NCBI GenBank assembly: GCA_017303795.1
Contig: JAFLBR010000003.1
Location: forward strand, 248,001-312,000
Length of the DNA stretch: 64,000 nucleotides
DNA from: Cytophagales bacterium
GTDB taxonomy: Bacteria; Bacteroidota; Bacteroidia; Cytophagales; Cyclobacteriaceae
Direction: 5' to 3'
Of this stretch, positions 1-8,995 are shown one piece after another. Position 1 is the stretch's first letter. The number at the start of each line of letters is the position of its first letter. The notes below the pieces were generated by a model, which was not told the origin of the DNA, ran no database searches, and was given only the letters and a program-made list of their open reading frames with translations. The translations under genes and the position numbers were made by a program.

Positions 1-28
1 GTCTCCAGATCTTTAGGGTAAGCTTCAT
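1..28 (-). CDS. sdhB: Succinate dehydrogenase iron-sulfur subunit, N-terminal fragment
   Basis: Only the first nine codons lie in the window; they read MKLTLKIWR on the minus strand. This resembles the usual start of Bacteroidota SdhB/FrdB chains, and sdhB normally follows sdhA. The ATG lies 2 nt after the sdhA stop, so the two are probably co-translated. The full protein would carry the 2Fe-2S, 3Fe-4S and 4Fe-4S clusters that pass electrons from the flavoprotein to the membrane quinone. The cluster-binding part is outside the window, so the call depends on context and the start peptide. Confidence 0.75.
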
Positions 29-30
29 AG

Positions 31-1953
31 TTACTTATAGCTACGTTGTGTCAACTTAACATTCTCAAATTTCAATTCTTCTTTGTGCAACTGCTCAGGT
101 TGGTTATCGCCTTTATATTCCCACGCAGCGGCATAGGCAAATTCATCATCTTTACGTTGAGCTTCGCCATCGGCTGTAGCCGATTCTTCACGGAAGTGGC
201 CACCGCAGGACTCAGCCCGGTTAAGCGCATCGTCCACCATCAGTTCGCCTAACTCTATAAAGTCAGCAACCCGGCCGGCTTTTTCAAGCTCCATGTTTAA
301 TTCGTTACCACTACCCAACACGTTTACATCTTTCCAGAATTGTGTGCGTAGTTCCTGAATTTTTACTTTGGCTTTTCTTAAACCCGCATCGCTGCGCGAC
401 ATACCGCAATACTCCCACATAATGTGGCCCAGTTCGCGATGAAACTCATCTACGGCTTTAGTTCCTTTTATAGATAACAATTTATCGATGCGTTCTTTCA
501 CACCGTTTTCGGCTTCCTTAAATTCTGGTCTGTCGGTGCTTACTTTCTCGTAAGGTAGTGTAGCTAAGTAATCGCCAATAGTATATGGAATTACAAAGTA
601 GCCATCGGCAAGACCTTGCATGAGTGCACTTGCACCCAGACGGTTGGCTCCGTGATCGGAGAAGTTAGCTTCACCCAATGCGTATAAACCTGGTACCGTT
701 GTCATCAGGTTATAATCTACCCACAGGCCACCCATGGTATAGTGAACAGCCGGATAAATCATCATCGGTGCTTCGTATGGATTATCACCCGTAATCTGTT
801 GGTACATGTCAAACAGGTTACCATACTTCGCTTCAATCACAGCTTTTCCATCGCGTTTAATGGCATCGGTAAAATCCAGAAACACAGCAAGCCCGGTTGC
901 ACCCACACCGCGACCTTCATCGCATACATACTTCGCGTTACGCGAAGCCACATCGCGCGGCACTAAGTTTCCGAATGATGGATATCTTCTTTCCAGGAAA
1001 TAATCGCGATCTTCTTCTTTGATCTTAACAGCCTCGCTTGCCTTCAAACCTTTTACGCCAACTTTCGGTACCCACACGCGGCCATCGTTACGCAACGATT
1101 CAGACATCAGCGTAAGCTTGGATTGGTGATCGCCCGAAACAGGAATACACGTGGGGTGAATCTGCGTAAAGCATGGATTACCAAAGAAAGCACCTTTTTT
1201 ATGTGCACGCCATGCAGCTGTTACATTAGAGCCCTTTGCATTGGTAGAAAGATAAAATACGTTTCCATAGCCACCGGTACAAAGTAATACTGCATGCGCA
1301 CTGTGCGATTCAATTTTTCCGGTAATCAGATCGCGCACTACAATACCGCGCGCCTTACCATCCACAATTACCACATCAAGTAACTCGCTGCGGTTATACA
1401 TTTTTACTTTTCCGTTGGCGATCTGGCGGTTAAGGGCTGAGTATGCACCCAACAAAAGTTGTTGCCCGGTTTGGCCGCGTGCATAAAACGTACGCGATAC
1501 CTGCGAGCCACCAAAAGACCGGTTAGCAAGCAAGCCACCATACTCGCGGGCAAACGGAACACCTTGCGCCACGCATTGGTCGATAATACTTACGCTAACT
1601 TCGGCCAACCGATGTACATTGGCTTCGCGTGCGCGATAATCGCCACCTTTTATGGTATCGTAGAAAAGGCGATAAACACTATCACCATCGTTCTGATAAT
1701 TTTTGGCAGCATTAATACCACCTTGCGCGGCAATACTGTGCGCCCTGCGGGGGCTATCCTGAAAACAAAATGCTTTTACGTTATACCCCAGTTCGCCAAG
1801 CGAAGCTGCAGCCGAAGCACCAGCCAAACCTGTGCCCACTACAATAACATCGTACTTTCGTTTGTTGGCCGGGTTAACCAACTTCATATTGAATTTATGC
1901 TTTGTCCATTTTTCGGCTAAGGGTCCTTCCGGAGTTTTAGATTCTAGCTTCAT
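31..1953 (-). CDS. sdhA: Succinate dehydrogenase / fumarate reductase flavoprotein subunit
   Basis: This 640-residue protein oxidises succinate to fumarate in the TCA cycle, passing electrons through SdhB to membrane-bound SdhC and menaquinone. The Rossmann motif GTGLAG is at residues 40-45. His72 in the stretch HSIAAQGG matches the covalent FAD attachment site of the family. The substrate-site motif HPT and the C-terminal [12 protein letters not shown], which contains the catalytic-region Arg, are present. Its length and its pairing with a single five-helix SdhC-like subunit fit the type B enzyme of Bacteroidota and epsilonproteobacteria. Start is ATG; the gene is in an sdhC-sdhA-sdhB operon, 32 nt downstream of sdhC. 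Confidence 0.96.
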   Translation of the reverse strand: MKLESKTPEGPLAEKWTKHKFNMKLVNPANKRKYDVIVVGTGLAGASAAASLGELGYNVKAFCFQDSPRRAHSIAAQGGINAAKNYQNDGDSVYRLFYDTIKGGDYRAREANVHRLAEVSVSIIDQCVAQGVPFAREYGGLLANRSFGGSQVSRTFYARGQTGQQLLLGAYSALNRQIANGKVKMYNRSELLDVVIVDGKARGIVVRDLITGKIESHSAHAVLLCTGGYGNVFYLSTNAKGSNVTAAWRAHKKGAFFGNPCFTQIHPTCIPVSGDHQSKLTLMSESLRNDGRVWVPKVGVKGLKASEAVKIKEEDRDYFLERRYPSFGNLVPRDVASRNAKYVCDEGRGVGATGLAVFLDFTDAIKRDGKAVIEAKYGNLFDMYQQITGDNPYEAPMMIYPAVHYTMGGLWVDYNLMTTVPGLYALGEANFSDHGANRLGASALMQGLADGYFVIPYTIGDYLATLPYEKVSTDRPEFKEAENGVKERIDKLLSIKGTKAVDEFHRELGHIMWEYCGMSRSDAGLRKAKVKIQELRTQFWKDVNVLGSGNELNMELEKAGRVADFIELGELMVDDALNRAESCGGHFREESATADGEAQRKDDEFAYAAAWEYKGDNQPEQLHKEELKFENVKLTQRSYK

Positions 1954-1985
1954 GGTATATGTTTAATGATTTTTAAAAACAGCTA

Positions 1986-2669
1986 TTAAATTGTTATACC
2001 CAAATACATAAAGATGGGAATGATGGCGAATGCAAACGGCACTACAACTGCAAACGTTTTTCCTACAAAGTTTATAACAGGATTGTACTTGAGATGGTTT
2101 AAACCAAGTGATTGAAAAACACTTGCAAAGCCATGCCACAGGTGGAAACCAAGAGCAGCCATACACACCACATACAGGATTACATACCACTCTACTTTAA
2201 ACCAATAGGCAACCTGAGTGTATAAGTCGGTTACTTCTTTGCCATCGTACACCTGTGTACTCAGACTTCCGAAGTGCGCCTGTGCATAAAAATCTTTTAA
2301 GTGAATAACCAGAAAGATAAGGATAAGCGTACCCAAAATGCCCATGTTACGCGAAGCCCACACCGAACTTTTGTTTGAGATAGCGTACCCTACAGGGCCA
2401 CGAGCTTTTCTGTTTTTGATGGTGAGGAAAATACCCCAGATGGCATGGATAAGAATAAGGGCGAAGTTGCCTTTTGATACAAATTGAATAAGCGGATTAT
2501 GGCCCATGAAATCCGCATAAATATTAAATGCTTTACCGCCATCATCCTTCAACAACTGTAAGTTGCCCGCCAGGTGTACCGCTAAAAAGAGAATAAGAAA
2601 AAGACCGGTTAAGGCCATGAGCACTTTTCTTCCAAGCGAACTTGAGAAGAGATCTAGAAACCATTTCAT
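1986..2669 (-). CDS. sdhC: Succinate dehydrogenase cytochrome b subunit (b558 type)
   Basis: This 227-residue integral membrane protein anchors SdhA and SdhB and is expected to bind two b hemes and menaquinone. About five hydrophobic segments are visible (roughly residues 14-34, 60-82, 108-125, 155-178 and 200-225). Several His residues lie in or next to them, for example in VHLAGNL, ILIHAIWG, VIHLKDF and FHLWHG, and are likely heme ligands. A single large anchor in place of separate SdhC and SdhD is the known type B arrangement. It is the first gene of the operon, about 110 nt behind the predicted promoter. Confidence 0.93.
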   Translation of the reverse strand: MKWFLDLFSSSLGRKVLMALTGLFLILFLAVHLAGNLQLLKDDGGKAFNIYADFMGHNPLIQFVSKGNFALILIHAIWGIFLTIKNRKARGPVGYAISNKSSVWASRNMGILGTLILIFLVIHLKDFYAQAHFGSLSTQVYDGKEVTDLYTQVAYWFKVEWYVILYVVCMAALGFHLWHGFASVFQSLGLNHLKYNPVINFVGKTFAVVVPFAFAIIPIFMYLGITI

Positions 2670-2773
2670 GCGTTTATAATTGTTTTAAGGTCATATGATA
2701 TAACCAACTTGCAGAAAGATGGTTTGAACAGCACCTGCATTTGGTTATTCATAATTTAGGTTAAGCGTATTTT

Positions 2774-2787
2774 TTGAAACGTATCAA
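2774..2787. promoter_or_regulatory. FNR/CRP-like palindrome overlapping the sdh promoter
   Basis: TTGAAACGTATCAA matches the FNR-family consensus TTGAT-N4-ATCAA at nine of the ten fixed positions. It overlaps the -7 box and the predicted start site of sdhCAB. That position would favour repression by a bound regulator. Which of the many Bacteroidota CRP/FNR-family proteins would bind is not shown by the sequence. Confidence 0.45.
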
Positions 2788-2815
2788 AAATACTTCTCAG
2801 CGCCATACCAAACAA
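2785..2815 (-). promoter_or_regulatory. Bacteroidota-type promoter of sdhCAB
   Basis: On the minus strand a TTG (2813-2815) is followed after exactly 20 nt by TATTTTTG (2785-2792). This matches the known Bacteroidota primary sigma-factor consensus TTG-N19-21-TAnnTTTG. Transcription would start near 2779, leaving an untranslated leader of about 110 nt before sdhC. Confidence 0.75.
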
Positions 2816-2876
2816 TTGATTGGTGTATTTTGAAATGTTCTAAATAGATTCCGAAACCGGTTTGTTAACCAGCAAC

Positions 2877-2984
2877 TCAAAGCAAACTCGACACATATAA
2901 TATAAGTGCGATGGTACCCATCATGAATAACAAAAACCATTCTTTGCGAATCGTGTTCAACAAAGCATTCATCAAGCGTTTCAT
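2877..2984 (-). CDS. Small single-span membrane protein, uncharacterised
   Basis: A 35-codon ORF starts at ATG (2982-2984) and ends with TGA. The product begins MKRLMNALLNTIRKEW and continues into a hydrophobic stretch of about 18 residues ending at the C-terminus. A basic amphipathic start followed by one membrane span is typical of real small membrane proteins. An A/T-rich AAATTAAACAAA segment, common ahead of Bacteroidota starts, lies just upstream. It ends about 60 nt before the sdhCAB promoter, so it may have its own transcript. I do not recognise a family; function is unknown. A longer overlapping ORF in another frame has no membrane or domain logic. Confidence 0.5.
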   Translation of the reverse strand: MKRLMNALLNTIRKEWFLLFMMGTIALILYVSSLL

Positions 2985-3123
2985 TTTGTTTAATTTTTCT
3001 TAGCTCAAAGACATAGTACAAAAAGCCCGCTCCTAAATCAGTATTCTGAAAATCAACACGTTAGCAAAAAATAACCAATCTCATTTTCTTAAAATTCACC
3101 GGATTATCCCACGGTGGGAGTAA

Positions 3124-3154
3124 TTGGTCTTAACCGCATTTCGGGCTAATTTTA
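3124..3154 (+). promoter_or_regulatory. Promoter of dnaE
   Basis: TTG (3124-3126), a 20-nt spacer and TAATTTTA (3147-3154) fit the Bacteroidota promoter form with one mismatch in the -7 box. The predicted start lies about 15-20 nt before the dnaE ATG. A short inverted repeat CCCAC-g-GTGGG lies just upstream. Confidence 0.6.
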
Positions 3155-3176
3155 CCCCACCACTACGTAATTCTAC

Positions 3177-6100
3177 ATGTATCTGATTTTCGACACGGAA
3201 ACCACCGGTATTCCGCATAATAAGTCTGCACCCTTAACCGATCTGGATAACTGGCCGCGCCTGGTGCAGTTAGCCTGGCAACTACACGATAGCACCGGCA
3301 AACTGCTTTCGCGAAACAACTCTATAATAAGGCCCGATGGTTTTGACATTCCATTCAAGTCGGAACAGGTTCACGGCATTTCTACCCAACGCGCACTGGA
3401 AGAAGGGCACGAATTAGATGTGGTGTTGGCTCAGTTTCGCAAAGACCTGACGCGCACTGAATTATTAGTGGGTCATAATATTGAGTTCGATATTAATATT
3501 ATCGGAGCCGAGTTTATCAGAAGAAACCTTCCCACCGAAATTTTTCTGACTCTTGCCAAACTGGATACTGGCATTAGTGCGATTGAGTTTTGCCAACTGC
3601 CGGGCGGCATTGGTGGTAAATTAAAAATGCCACGGCTTACCGAGTTACACGAAAAACTCTTTGGTAAAAATTTTGAAGATGCGCACGATGCCAGCTATGA
3701 TGTTGCCGCAACTGCTCGCTGCTTTTTTGGATTACTTCAGAAAAAAGTTGTAGCCCCATTAGATAAAACCGCGCTCGAAAAAATTATTTACGAAGAGCCC
3801 GATCTCGAGGCGGGCAATTCGGGCAAACGACAAAAAGTTAAAGGAGTTGACTATGGCGATCATAACCAGGTTGATCTTACCGATAAACTTTTCTGCCACC
3901 TGCATGTGCATTCGCAGTACTCGGTATTGCAGGCAGTGCCCAATGTAAACGATCTTATCGCCAAAGCGCAAGCCGAAAAAATGCCTGCCGTTGCCTTAAC
4001 CGATTTTGGCAACATGTATGGCGCATTCAAGTTTGTAAGCGAAGCGTTGAAGCACGGCATTAAACCCATTGTAGGTTGCGAACTATACTTGTCGGATGAA
4101 CGCAAAAAATTAAAGTTCACAAAAGATAATCCCGACAAACGATACACGCAGGTGTTGATTGCCCGAAACAAAACGGGTTATCATAATTTAACCAAACTAA
4201 GTTCGCTTGGGTTTATTGAAGGTCTTTACGGAATTTATCCACGTGTAGATAAAGATCTGGTAACGCAATACCGGGAAGGGTTAATGGCAACCACCGGAGG
4301 TTTGGGAAGCGAAATTCCGCACCTGATCTTAAACGTAGGCGAAAAGCAAGCTGAAGAAGCCTTTGTGTGGTGGCATAAATTATTTGGCGATGATTTTTAT
4401 ATTGAATTAAATCGCCACGATACGCGCGAAGAAGATCGCGTGAATGAAACGTTGCTGAAGTTTGCGCGGAAGTATAATGTAAAATTCTTTGCTGCTAACG
4501 AATGCTTCTATCTTCAGAAAGAAGAATCGAATGCGCACGATGTTTTGTTGTGTATAAAAGAAGGTGAGTTTCAATCTACACCCATTGGCTCGGGGCGTGG
4601 TACGCGTTACGGTTTACCGAATAATAATTTTTATTTCAAGTCGCAGGAGGAAATGAAAACCCTCTTCCGCGATTTGCCGCAAGCCTTTGATACCATTCAG
4701 GAAATTGTAGATAAGGTTGAAACGTATGAACTGAAACGTTCCGTACTTCTTCCCAAGTTTCAGATTCCACCTGAGTTTAAAACCGAAGATGATTATCTGC
4801 GCCACCTTACCTATGAAGGTGCCAAAAAAAGATATCCAGAGTTAACAGCCGAAATAAAAGACCGCATTGACTTTGAGCTGGAAACCATTAAGAAAACCGG
4901 ATACCCCGGCTACTTTTTGATTGTTCAGGACTTCACATCCAAAGCGCGCGAAATGGGCGTGAGTGTTGGGCCCGGTCGGGGTTCGGCAGCAGGTTCGGCA
5001 GTGGCATATTGTATTGGTATCACCAATGTCGATCCCATTGCATACGATTTACTTTTCGAGCGTTTCTTAAATCCCGATCGTGTATCGCTGCCCGATATTG
5101 ATATTGACTTTGATGATGAAGGTCGCGATAAAGTATTGAGATATGTAATTGAGAAATATGGTCACACGCAAGTGGCGCAGATTATTACATACGGTACTAT
5201 GGCCGCCAAATCATCTATTCGCGATTGTGCGCGCGTAATGGAGTTACCGCTTGCCGAAGCCAATGGTTTGGCCAAAATGATTCCGGAACGGCCGGGCACC
5301 TCGCTTGAAAAAGCGTTTGAAGAAGTAAAAGAATTAAACGATGTAAAGAAAGGCAGTGATCTGAAAGCACAAGTGCTGAAACAAGCTATTGTGCTGGAGG
5401 GATCGTTACGCAATACGGGCACGCATGCCTGCGGAGTAATTATCACACCCGATGAGCTAACGCGATTTGTTCCGGTATCTACCGCAAAAGATTCGGAGAT
5501 GTTGGTAACACAGTTTGATAACAGCGTGGTGGAAAGTGCGGGCTTGTTGAAGATGGACTTTCTCGGCCTTACTACCCTCTCTATTATTAAGACAGCCATC
5601 CGCAATGTGAAACGAACAAAAGGTATTGACATTGATATTGATGCGGTTACGCTGGATGATGTAAAAACGTATCAACTCTATCAGCGTGGCGATACTACCG
5701 GTACATTCCAGTTCGAATCGGATGGTATGCAAAATTATTTGCGTGGCTTAAAGCCCGATAAGTTTGAAGACCTGATTGCCATGAACGCGTTGTACCGGCC
5801 GGGCCCGATGGAATACATTCCGGCTTTTATTGCGCGTAAGCATGGGCGTGAGCCAATCAAATACGATTTGCCCGTAATGGAAGAATACCTGAAAGACACG
5901 TATGGAATTACGGTGTATCAGGAGCAGGTGATGTTGCTTTCGCAGAAGCTGGCCAACTTTTCGAAAGGTGATGCCGATGTGCTGCGTAAGGCCATGGGTA
6001 AAAAGCAGAAGGAAGTGCTCGATAAAATGAAAGACAAATTCATTGCAGGTTGCAAAACCAACGGGCATAATGAAGAAATAGCCGAGAAGGTATGGAAAGA

Positions 6101-7466
6101 TTGGGAGGCCTTTGCACAGTATGCATTTAACAAATCGCACTCTACGTGTTATTCCTTAGTTGCATATCACACCGCTTATCTCAAAGCAAACTATCCGGCA
6201 GAATACATGGCCGCGATTCTCACACACTCGCAAAGCAACTTAGATAACGTAACGTATTTTATTGAAGATAGTCGCAGGCAAGGTATTGAAGTGCTGGGTC
6301 CACACGTAAACGAATCGGGTGTACACTTTGAAGTAAACAAAGAAGGTAAAATCCGGTTTGGGCTTGGCGCGATTAAAGGTGCGGGCGAAGCAGCTGTAGA
6401 AGCCATTATTCAGGAGCGCGATGCACATGGCTCCTTCAAAGATATTTTTGATTTCGCCCAACGTTTAAGCAATCGGTCGGTCAATAAAAAAACATTTGAG
6501 TGTCTCGCGTTAAGCGGTGCGTTTGATTGTTTCCCGGAATACCATCGCAGGCAATATATGGCTGCCAAAGAAGGTGATCTTTCCCTTACGGAAAAAGTAA
6601 TTCGCTACGCCAGCAAAATGCAGCAGGAAGCACAAAGTGCACAAGCCAGTTTGTTTGGCGAATCGAGTGGCACGGCCATGCCGCCACCTAAAATCGACCC
6701 TATAGAACCCTTTAGCGAAATAGAAAAACTTCACTTCGAAAAAGAAGTGGTGGGTGTGTATATCTCAGGCCATCCGTTAGATAATTTCAGATTTGAAATG
6801 GATTCGTTTTGCACCACGCAACTAACCACGCTTACCGACCTGAATAGTTTAGAAGGCAAAGAGTGTAAAGTGGGTGGCATTGTTTCGGGTGTAGAACATC
6901 GCATGACAAAAACCGGAAGACCATTTGGCAAACTGGTGCTGGAAGATTACAGCGGCAAGTTTGAGTTTATGTTGTGGAGCGATGACTATATGAAATTCAA
7001 AGCCTACCTGATGCCGGGTTTATTTCTTTTTGTGGAAGGGAATGTAGTACGCAAAAGCTGGGGCGATCAGGAACTGGAATTTAAAATCAGAAACATCGAC
7101 TTGTTGAATGAATTAGCCGGCAAACGCGTGCAGGGTTTGGCGTTGCGTTGTTCTATCGATGAAATTTCGGAAGACTTTATTGAGAGCCTGGAGAAACTAT
7201 GCAAAAAGAATTCGGGGAACTCTAGTCTTAAACTGATTGTGCGCGATGCAACGGAAGGCATTCAAACAGAAGTACTTGCCCGCAGCCAGCGCATTAAAGT
7301 AAGCAACGACTTTATTAAAGAACTGAAGCGACTCTCGGAAGTAGGCGTGGTTACCGATAAATCGGAAACCCGATGGCTAACCGAATCGGTTCAAAAAACT
7401 ACCAGCCCGGAAAAAACCGAAGTTGGAACATTTTCGCCTACCTTTATGTTGGAACCAGTAGATTGA
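3177..7466 (+). CDS. dnaE: DNA polymerase III alpha subunit with N-terminal exonuclease domain
   Basis: The 1429-residue replicative polymerase starts with a DnaQ-like DEDDh 3'-5' exonuclease domain (about residues 1-185): FDTETTG near the N-terminus, GHNIEFDINI around residue 100, and the HDASYD motif. A PHP domain follows (HLHVHSQYS near residue 240). The polymerase active site PDIDIDFDD is near residue 640. Helix-hairpin-helix and OB-fold segments complete the C-terminal part (OB around 1220-1300). E. coli DnaE is about 1160 residues and has a separate DnaQ; the fused form is known in Bacteroidota. trxA follows after 26 nt, probably in the same transcript. Confidence 0.96.
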   Translation: MYLIFDTETTGIPHNKSAPLTDLDNWPRLVQLAWQLHDSTGKLLSRNNSIIRPDGFDIPFKSEQVHGISTQRALEEGHELDVVLAQFRKDLTRTELLVGHNIEFDINIIGAEFIRRNLPTEIFLTLAKLDTGISAIEFCQLPGGIGGKLKMPRLTELHEKLFGKNFEDAHDASYDVAATARCFFGLLQKKVVAPLDKTALEKIIYEEPDLEAGNSGKRQKVKGVDYGDHNQVDLTDKLFCHLHVHSQYSVLQAVPNVNDLIAKAQAEKMPAVALTDFGNMYGAFKFVSEALKHGIKPIVGCELYLSDERKKLKFTKDNPDKRYTQVLIARNKTGYHNLTKLSSLGFIEGLYGIYPRVDKDLVTQYREGLMATTGGLGSEIPHLILNVGEKQAEEAFVWWHKLFGDDFYIELNRHDTREEDRVNETLLKFARKYNVKFFAANECFYLQKEESNAHDVLLCIKEGEFQSTPIGSGRGTRYGLPNNNFYFKSQEEMKTLFRDLPQAFDTIQEIVDKVETYELKRSVLLPKFQIPPEFKTEDDYLRHLTYEGAKKRYPELTAEIKDRIDFELETIKKTGYPGYFLIVQDFTSKAREMGVSVGPGRGSAAGSAVAYCIGITNVDPIAYDLLFERFLNPDRVSLPDIDIDFDDEGRDKVLRYVIEKYGHTQVAQIITYGTMAAKSSIRDCARVMELPLAEANGLAKMIPERPGTSLEKAFEEVKELNDVKKGSDLKAQVLKQAIVLEGSLRNTGTHACGVIITPDELTRFVPVSTAKDSEMLVTQFDNSVVESAGLLKMDFLGLTTLSIIKTAIRNVKRTKGIDIDIDAVTLDDVKTYQLYQRGDTTGTFQFESDGMQNYLRGLKPDKFEDLIAMNALYRPGPMEYIPAFIARKHGREPIKYDLPVMEEYLKDTYGITVYQEQVMLLSQKLANFSKGDADVLRKAMGKKQKEVLDKMKDKFIAGCKTNGHNEEIAEKVWKDWEAFAQYAFNKSHSTCYSLVAYHTAYLKANYPAEYMAAILTHSQSNLDNVTYFIEDSRRQGIEVLGPHVNESGVHFEVNKEGKIRFGLGAIKGAGEAAVEAIIQERDAHGSFKDIFDFAQRLSNRSVNKKTFECLALSGAFDCFPEYHRRQYMAAKEGDLSLTEKVIRYASKMQQEAQSAQASLFGESSGTAMPPPKIDPIEPFSEIEKLHFEKEVVGVYISGHPLDNFRFEMDSFCTTQLTTLTDLNSLEGKECKVGGIVSGVEHRMTKTGRPFGKLVLEDYSGKFEFMLWSDDYMKFKAYLMPGLFLFVEGNVVRKSWGDQELEFKIRNIDLLNELAGKRVQGLALRCSIDEISEDFIESLEKLCKKNSGNSSLKLIVRDATEGIQTEVLARSQRIKVSNDFIKELKRLSEVGVVTDKSETRWLTESVQKTTSPEKTEVGTFSPTFMLEPVD

Positions 7467-7492
7467 CAAAAACACTTTAATCTTTATAAACC

Positions 7493-7816
7493 ATGGGTAA
7501 AACACTAGAACTCACCGATTCAAATTTTGATGAGGTAATTAACTCCGAAAAACCAGTATTAGTAGATTTTTGGGCCGAATGGTGCGGCCCTTGTAAAATG
7601 ATTGGACCTGTGGTGGAAGAACTGGCGGGCGATTACGAAGGCAAGGCTGTAGTAGCCAAAATTAATGTGGACGAAAATCCACAAGTTACCGCGCGCTTTG
7701 GTGTGCGCAACATCCCTACCCTGCTGGTATTTAAAAACGGGCAGGTAGTAGATAAGCAAGTGGGTGCTGTTCCTAAATCCGTGCTTTCGCAAAAACTGCA
7801 AGCGCAGGTTGGATAA
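7493..7816 (+). CDS. trxA: Thioredoxin
   Basis: This 107-residue thioredoxin reduces disulfides of cytosolic proteins using electrons from thioredoxin reductase. The active site WCGPC covers residues 30-34, and the conserved cis-Pro segment RNIPTL is present. Length and fold are complete, so the gene should be functional. Its last 44 codons are duplicated at 8996-9127 with three third-position differences that do not change the protein. The present 3' end may therefore be an imported copy. An intrinsic terminator follows at 7872-7902. Confidence 0.96.
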   Translation: MGKTLELTDSNFDEVINSEKPVLVDFWAEWCGPCKMIGPVVEELAGDYEGKAVVAKINVDENPQVTARFGVRNIPTLLVFKNGQVVDKQVGAVPKSVLSQKLQAQVG

Positions 7817-7853
7817 TTAAGTTTGAGATTTTCGTGAAGACACGAAAACGGGC
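7685..7853 (+). repeat. Direct repeat copy A (trxA 3' end)
   Basis: This segment covers the last 44 codons of trxA plus 37 nt downstream. It recurs at 8996-9165. In the coding part 129 of 132 bases are identical; in the trailer there are a one-base indel and a few changes. Confidence 0.95.
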
Positions 7854-7871
7854 AAAGAATGATTCGATACG

Positions 7872-7902
7872 AGAGATTGGCCAAAAGCCAATCTCTTTTT
7901 TG
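7872..7902 (+). terminator. Intrinsic terminator after trxA
   Basis: A perfect 10-bp stem (AGAGATTGGC / GCCAATCTCT) with a five-base loop is followed by a run of Ts. A related hairpin with the same core lies after the second repeat copy at 9186-9217. Confidence 0.85.
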
Positions 7903-7955
7903 TTTTAAAAGCTATATTTTTAAAGGATCAATTGACCTTAGACAAACCATAGCCC

Positions 7956-8036
7956 ATGTTCGAGCAGACTTTTAACAACAACTGTTTTTCAGTAAAAATT
8001 CAAAGAAGTTGCATTACACCAACCAAGAGCTTATAA
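7956..8036 (+). pseudogene. Possible HsdM start remnant
   Basis: A 26-codon ORF begins MFEQTFNN. Type I restriction methyltransferase (HsdM) proteins often begin MFEQTFKN, but the resemblance stops after about eight residues. A second scrap in another frame, ending at 8095, reads into the space before the Bro-N gene. Bro-N/DinD-like genes are often found inside type I restriction loci, so a deleted hsd locus is a possible source. The match is too short to be conclusive. Confidence 0.25.
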
Positions 8037-8110
8037 AAGAAGAAATGAAAACACTTGACCATAAAACAAAAGTGATAATGGACACTTATAAGTGATTATT
8101 GGCATTTGAT

Positions 8111-8989
8111 ATGAATACAATACAACTATTTGAAAACAGGCAAATACGTTCTGTGTGGAACACAGCAACTGAAGAGTGGTATTTGTCGTTGGTTGATGTT
8201 ATAGAGGTTCTTACGGATAGCGTAAATGCCACCGATTACCTGAAAAAACTTCGCAAACGAGATGAAATATTGGGTGATTACATAGGGACAAATTGTCCCC
8301 AGGTAGAAATGCTTACGGAAACGGGGAAAAAACGCAAAACACTTGCTGCCACACCTAAACAACTCTTCCGCATTGTGCAGTCAATTCCCAGCAAAAAAGC
8401 AGAGCCCTTTAAATTGTGGCTTGCAGAAGTGGCTAACGATCGCCTCAACGAAATGCAAGACCCTGAACTAACCATTGACCGTGCTATGCTTGCTTACCGG
8501 GCACTTGGTTATTCTGAAGAATGGATAAATACACGGTTGCAATCTATACAGTTTCGCAAAGAACTTACCGACCAATGGAAAAAAGCAGGTGTAAATGAAG
8601 GGTTGGAGTTCGCCATTCTTACCAACCTGATGACCAAAGAATGGAGTGGAAAAACCATTGCCCAATACAAAAACTTCAAAGGGTTGAAGAAAGAAAACCT
8701 GCGAGATAATATGACAAATATTGAACTTGCCCTGAACATTCTTGCGGAAGCCTCGGCTACTGAAATCAGCAAAACAATAAATCCTGAAGGGTTTAACCAA
8801 AGCCAAGGCGTAGCCTTGCAAGGTGCAAAAGTGGCAAAAGATGCTCGTAAAAATCTTGAACACCGCATTGGAAAATCGGTAGTAAGCCCACTAAATGCCA
8901 AAGCACTGCCCGGCAGAGTGGAAAACAAATCCCGAACGCTGCCAAAATCTAAAACAGCAAATAAAAAACTCTCTAAGAAGAAAAAATGA
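8111..8989 (+). CDS. Bro-N domain protein (phage antirepressor / DinD-like)
   Basis: The 292-residue product starts MNTIQLFENRQIRSVW, typical of the Bro-N DNA-binding domain found in phage antirepressors and accessory bacterial loci (about residues 1-110). The second half contains LAYRALGYSEEWI and FKGLKKENLRDNMT, as in DinD-like relatives, and ends in a Lys-rich tail. The ATG at 8111 was chosen over a TTG at 8099 because it matches the usual start of the domain. The gene lies between the two trxA repeats, in an accessory context. The exact role (regulator, stress protein or restriction-locus companion) cannot be told. Confidence 0.8.
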   Translation: MNTIQLFENRQIRSVWNTATEEWYLSLVDVIEVLTDSVNATDYLKKLRKRDEILGDYIGTNCPQVEMLTETGKKRKTLAATPKQLFRIVQSIPSKKAEPFKLWLAEVANDRLNEMQDPELTIDRAMLAYRALGYSEEWINTRLQSIQFRKELTDQWKKAGVNEGLEFAILTNLMTKEWSGKTIAQYKNFKGLKKENLRDNMTNIELALNILAEASATEISKTINPEGFNQSQGVALQGAKVAKDARKNLEHRIGKSVVSPLNAKALPGRVENKSRTLPKSKTANKKLSKKKK

Positions 8990-8995
8990 AGCAAG

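Noticed and set aside
1459-1920. 153-codon plus-strand ORF opposite sdhA
   Set aside because: It lies fully inside a clear sdhA on the other strand, has no recognisable domain or signal, and is explained by codon bias of the real gene.
2797-3021. 74-codon minus-strand ORF near the sdh promoter
   Set aside because: It covers the sdh promoter and overlaps the more convincing 35-residue membrane ORF in another frame; its product has no coherent fold or motif.
5162-5632. 156-codon minus-strand ORF inside dnaE
   Set aside because: It is the antisense shadow of the polymerase domain, with no homology that I recognise.
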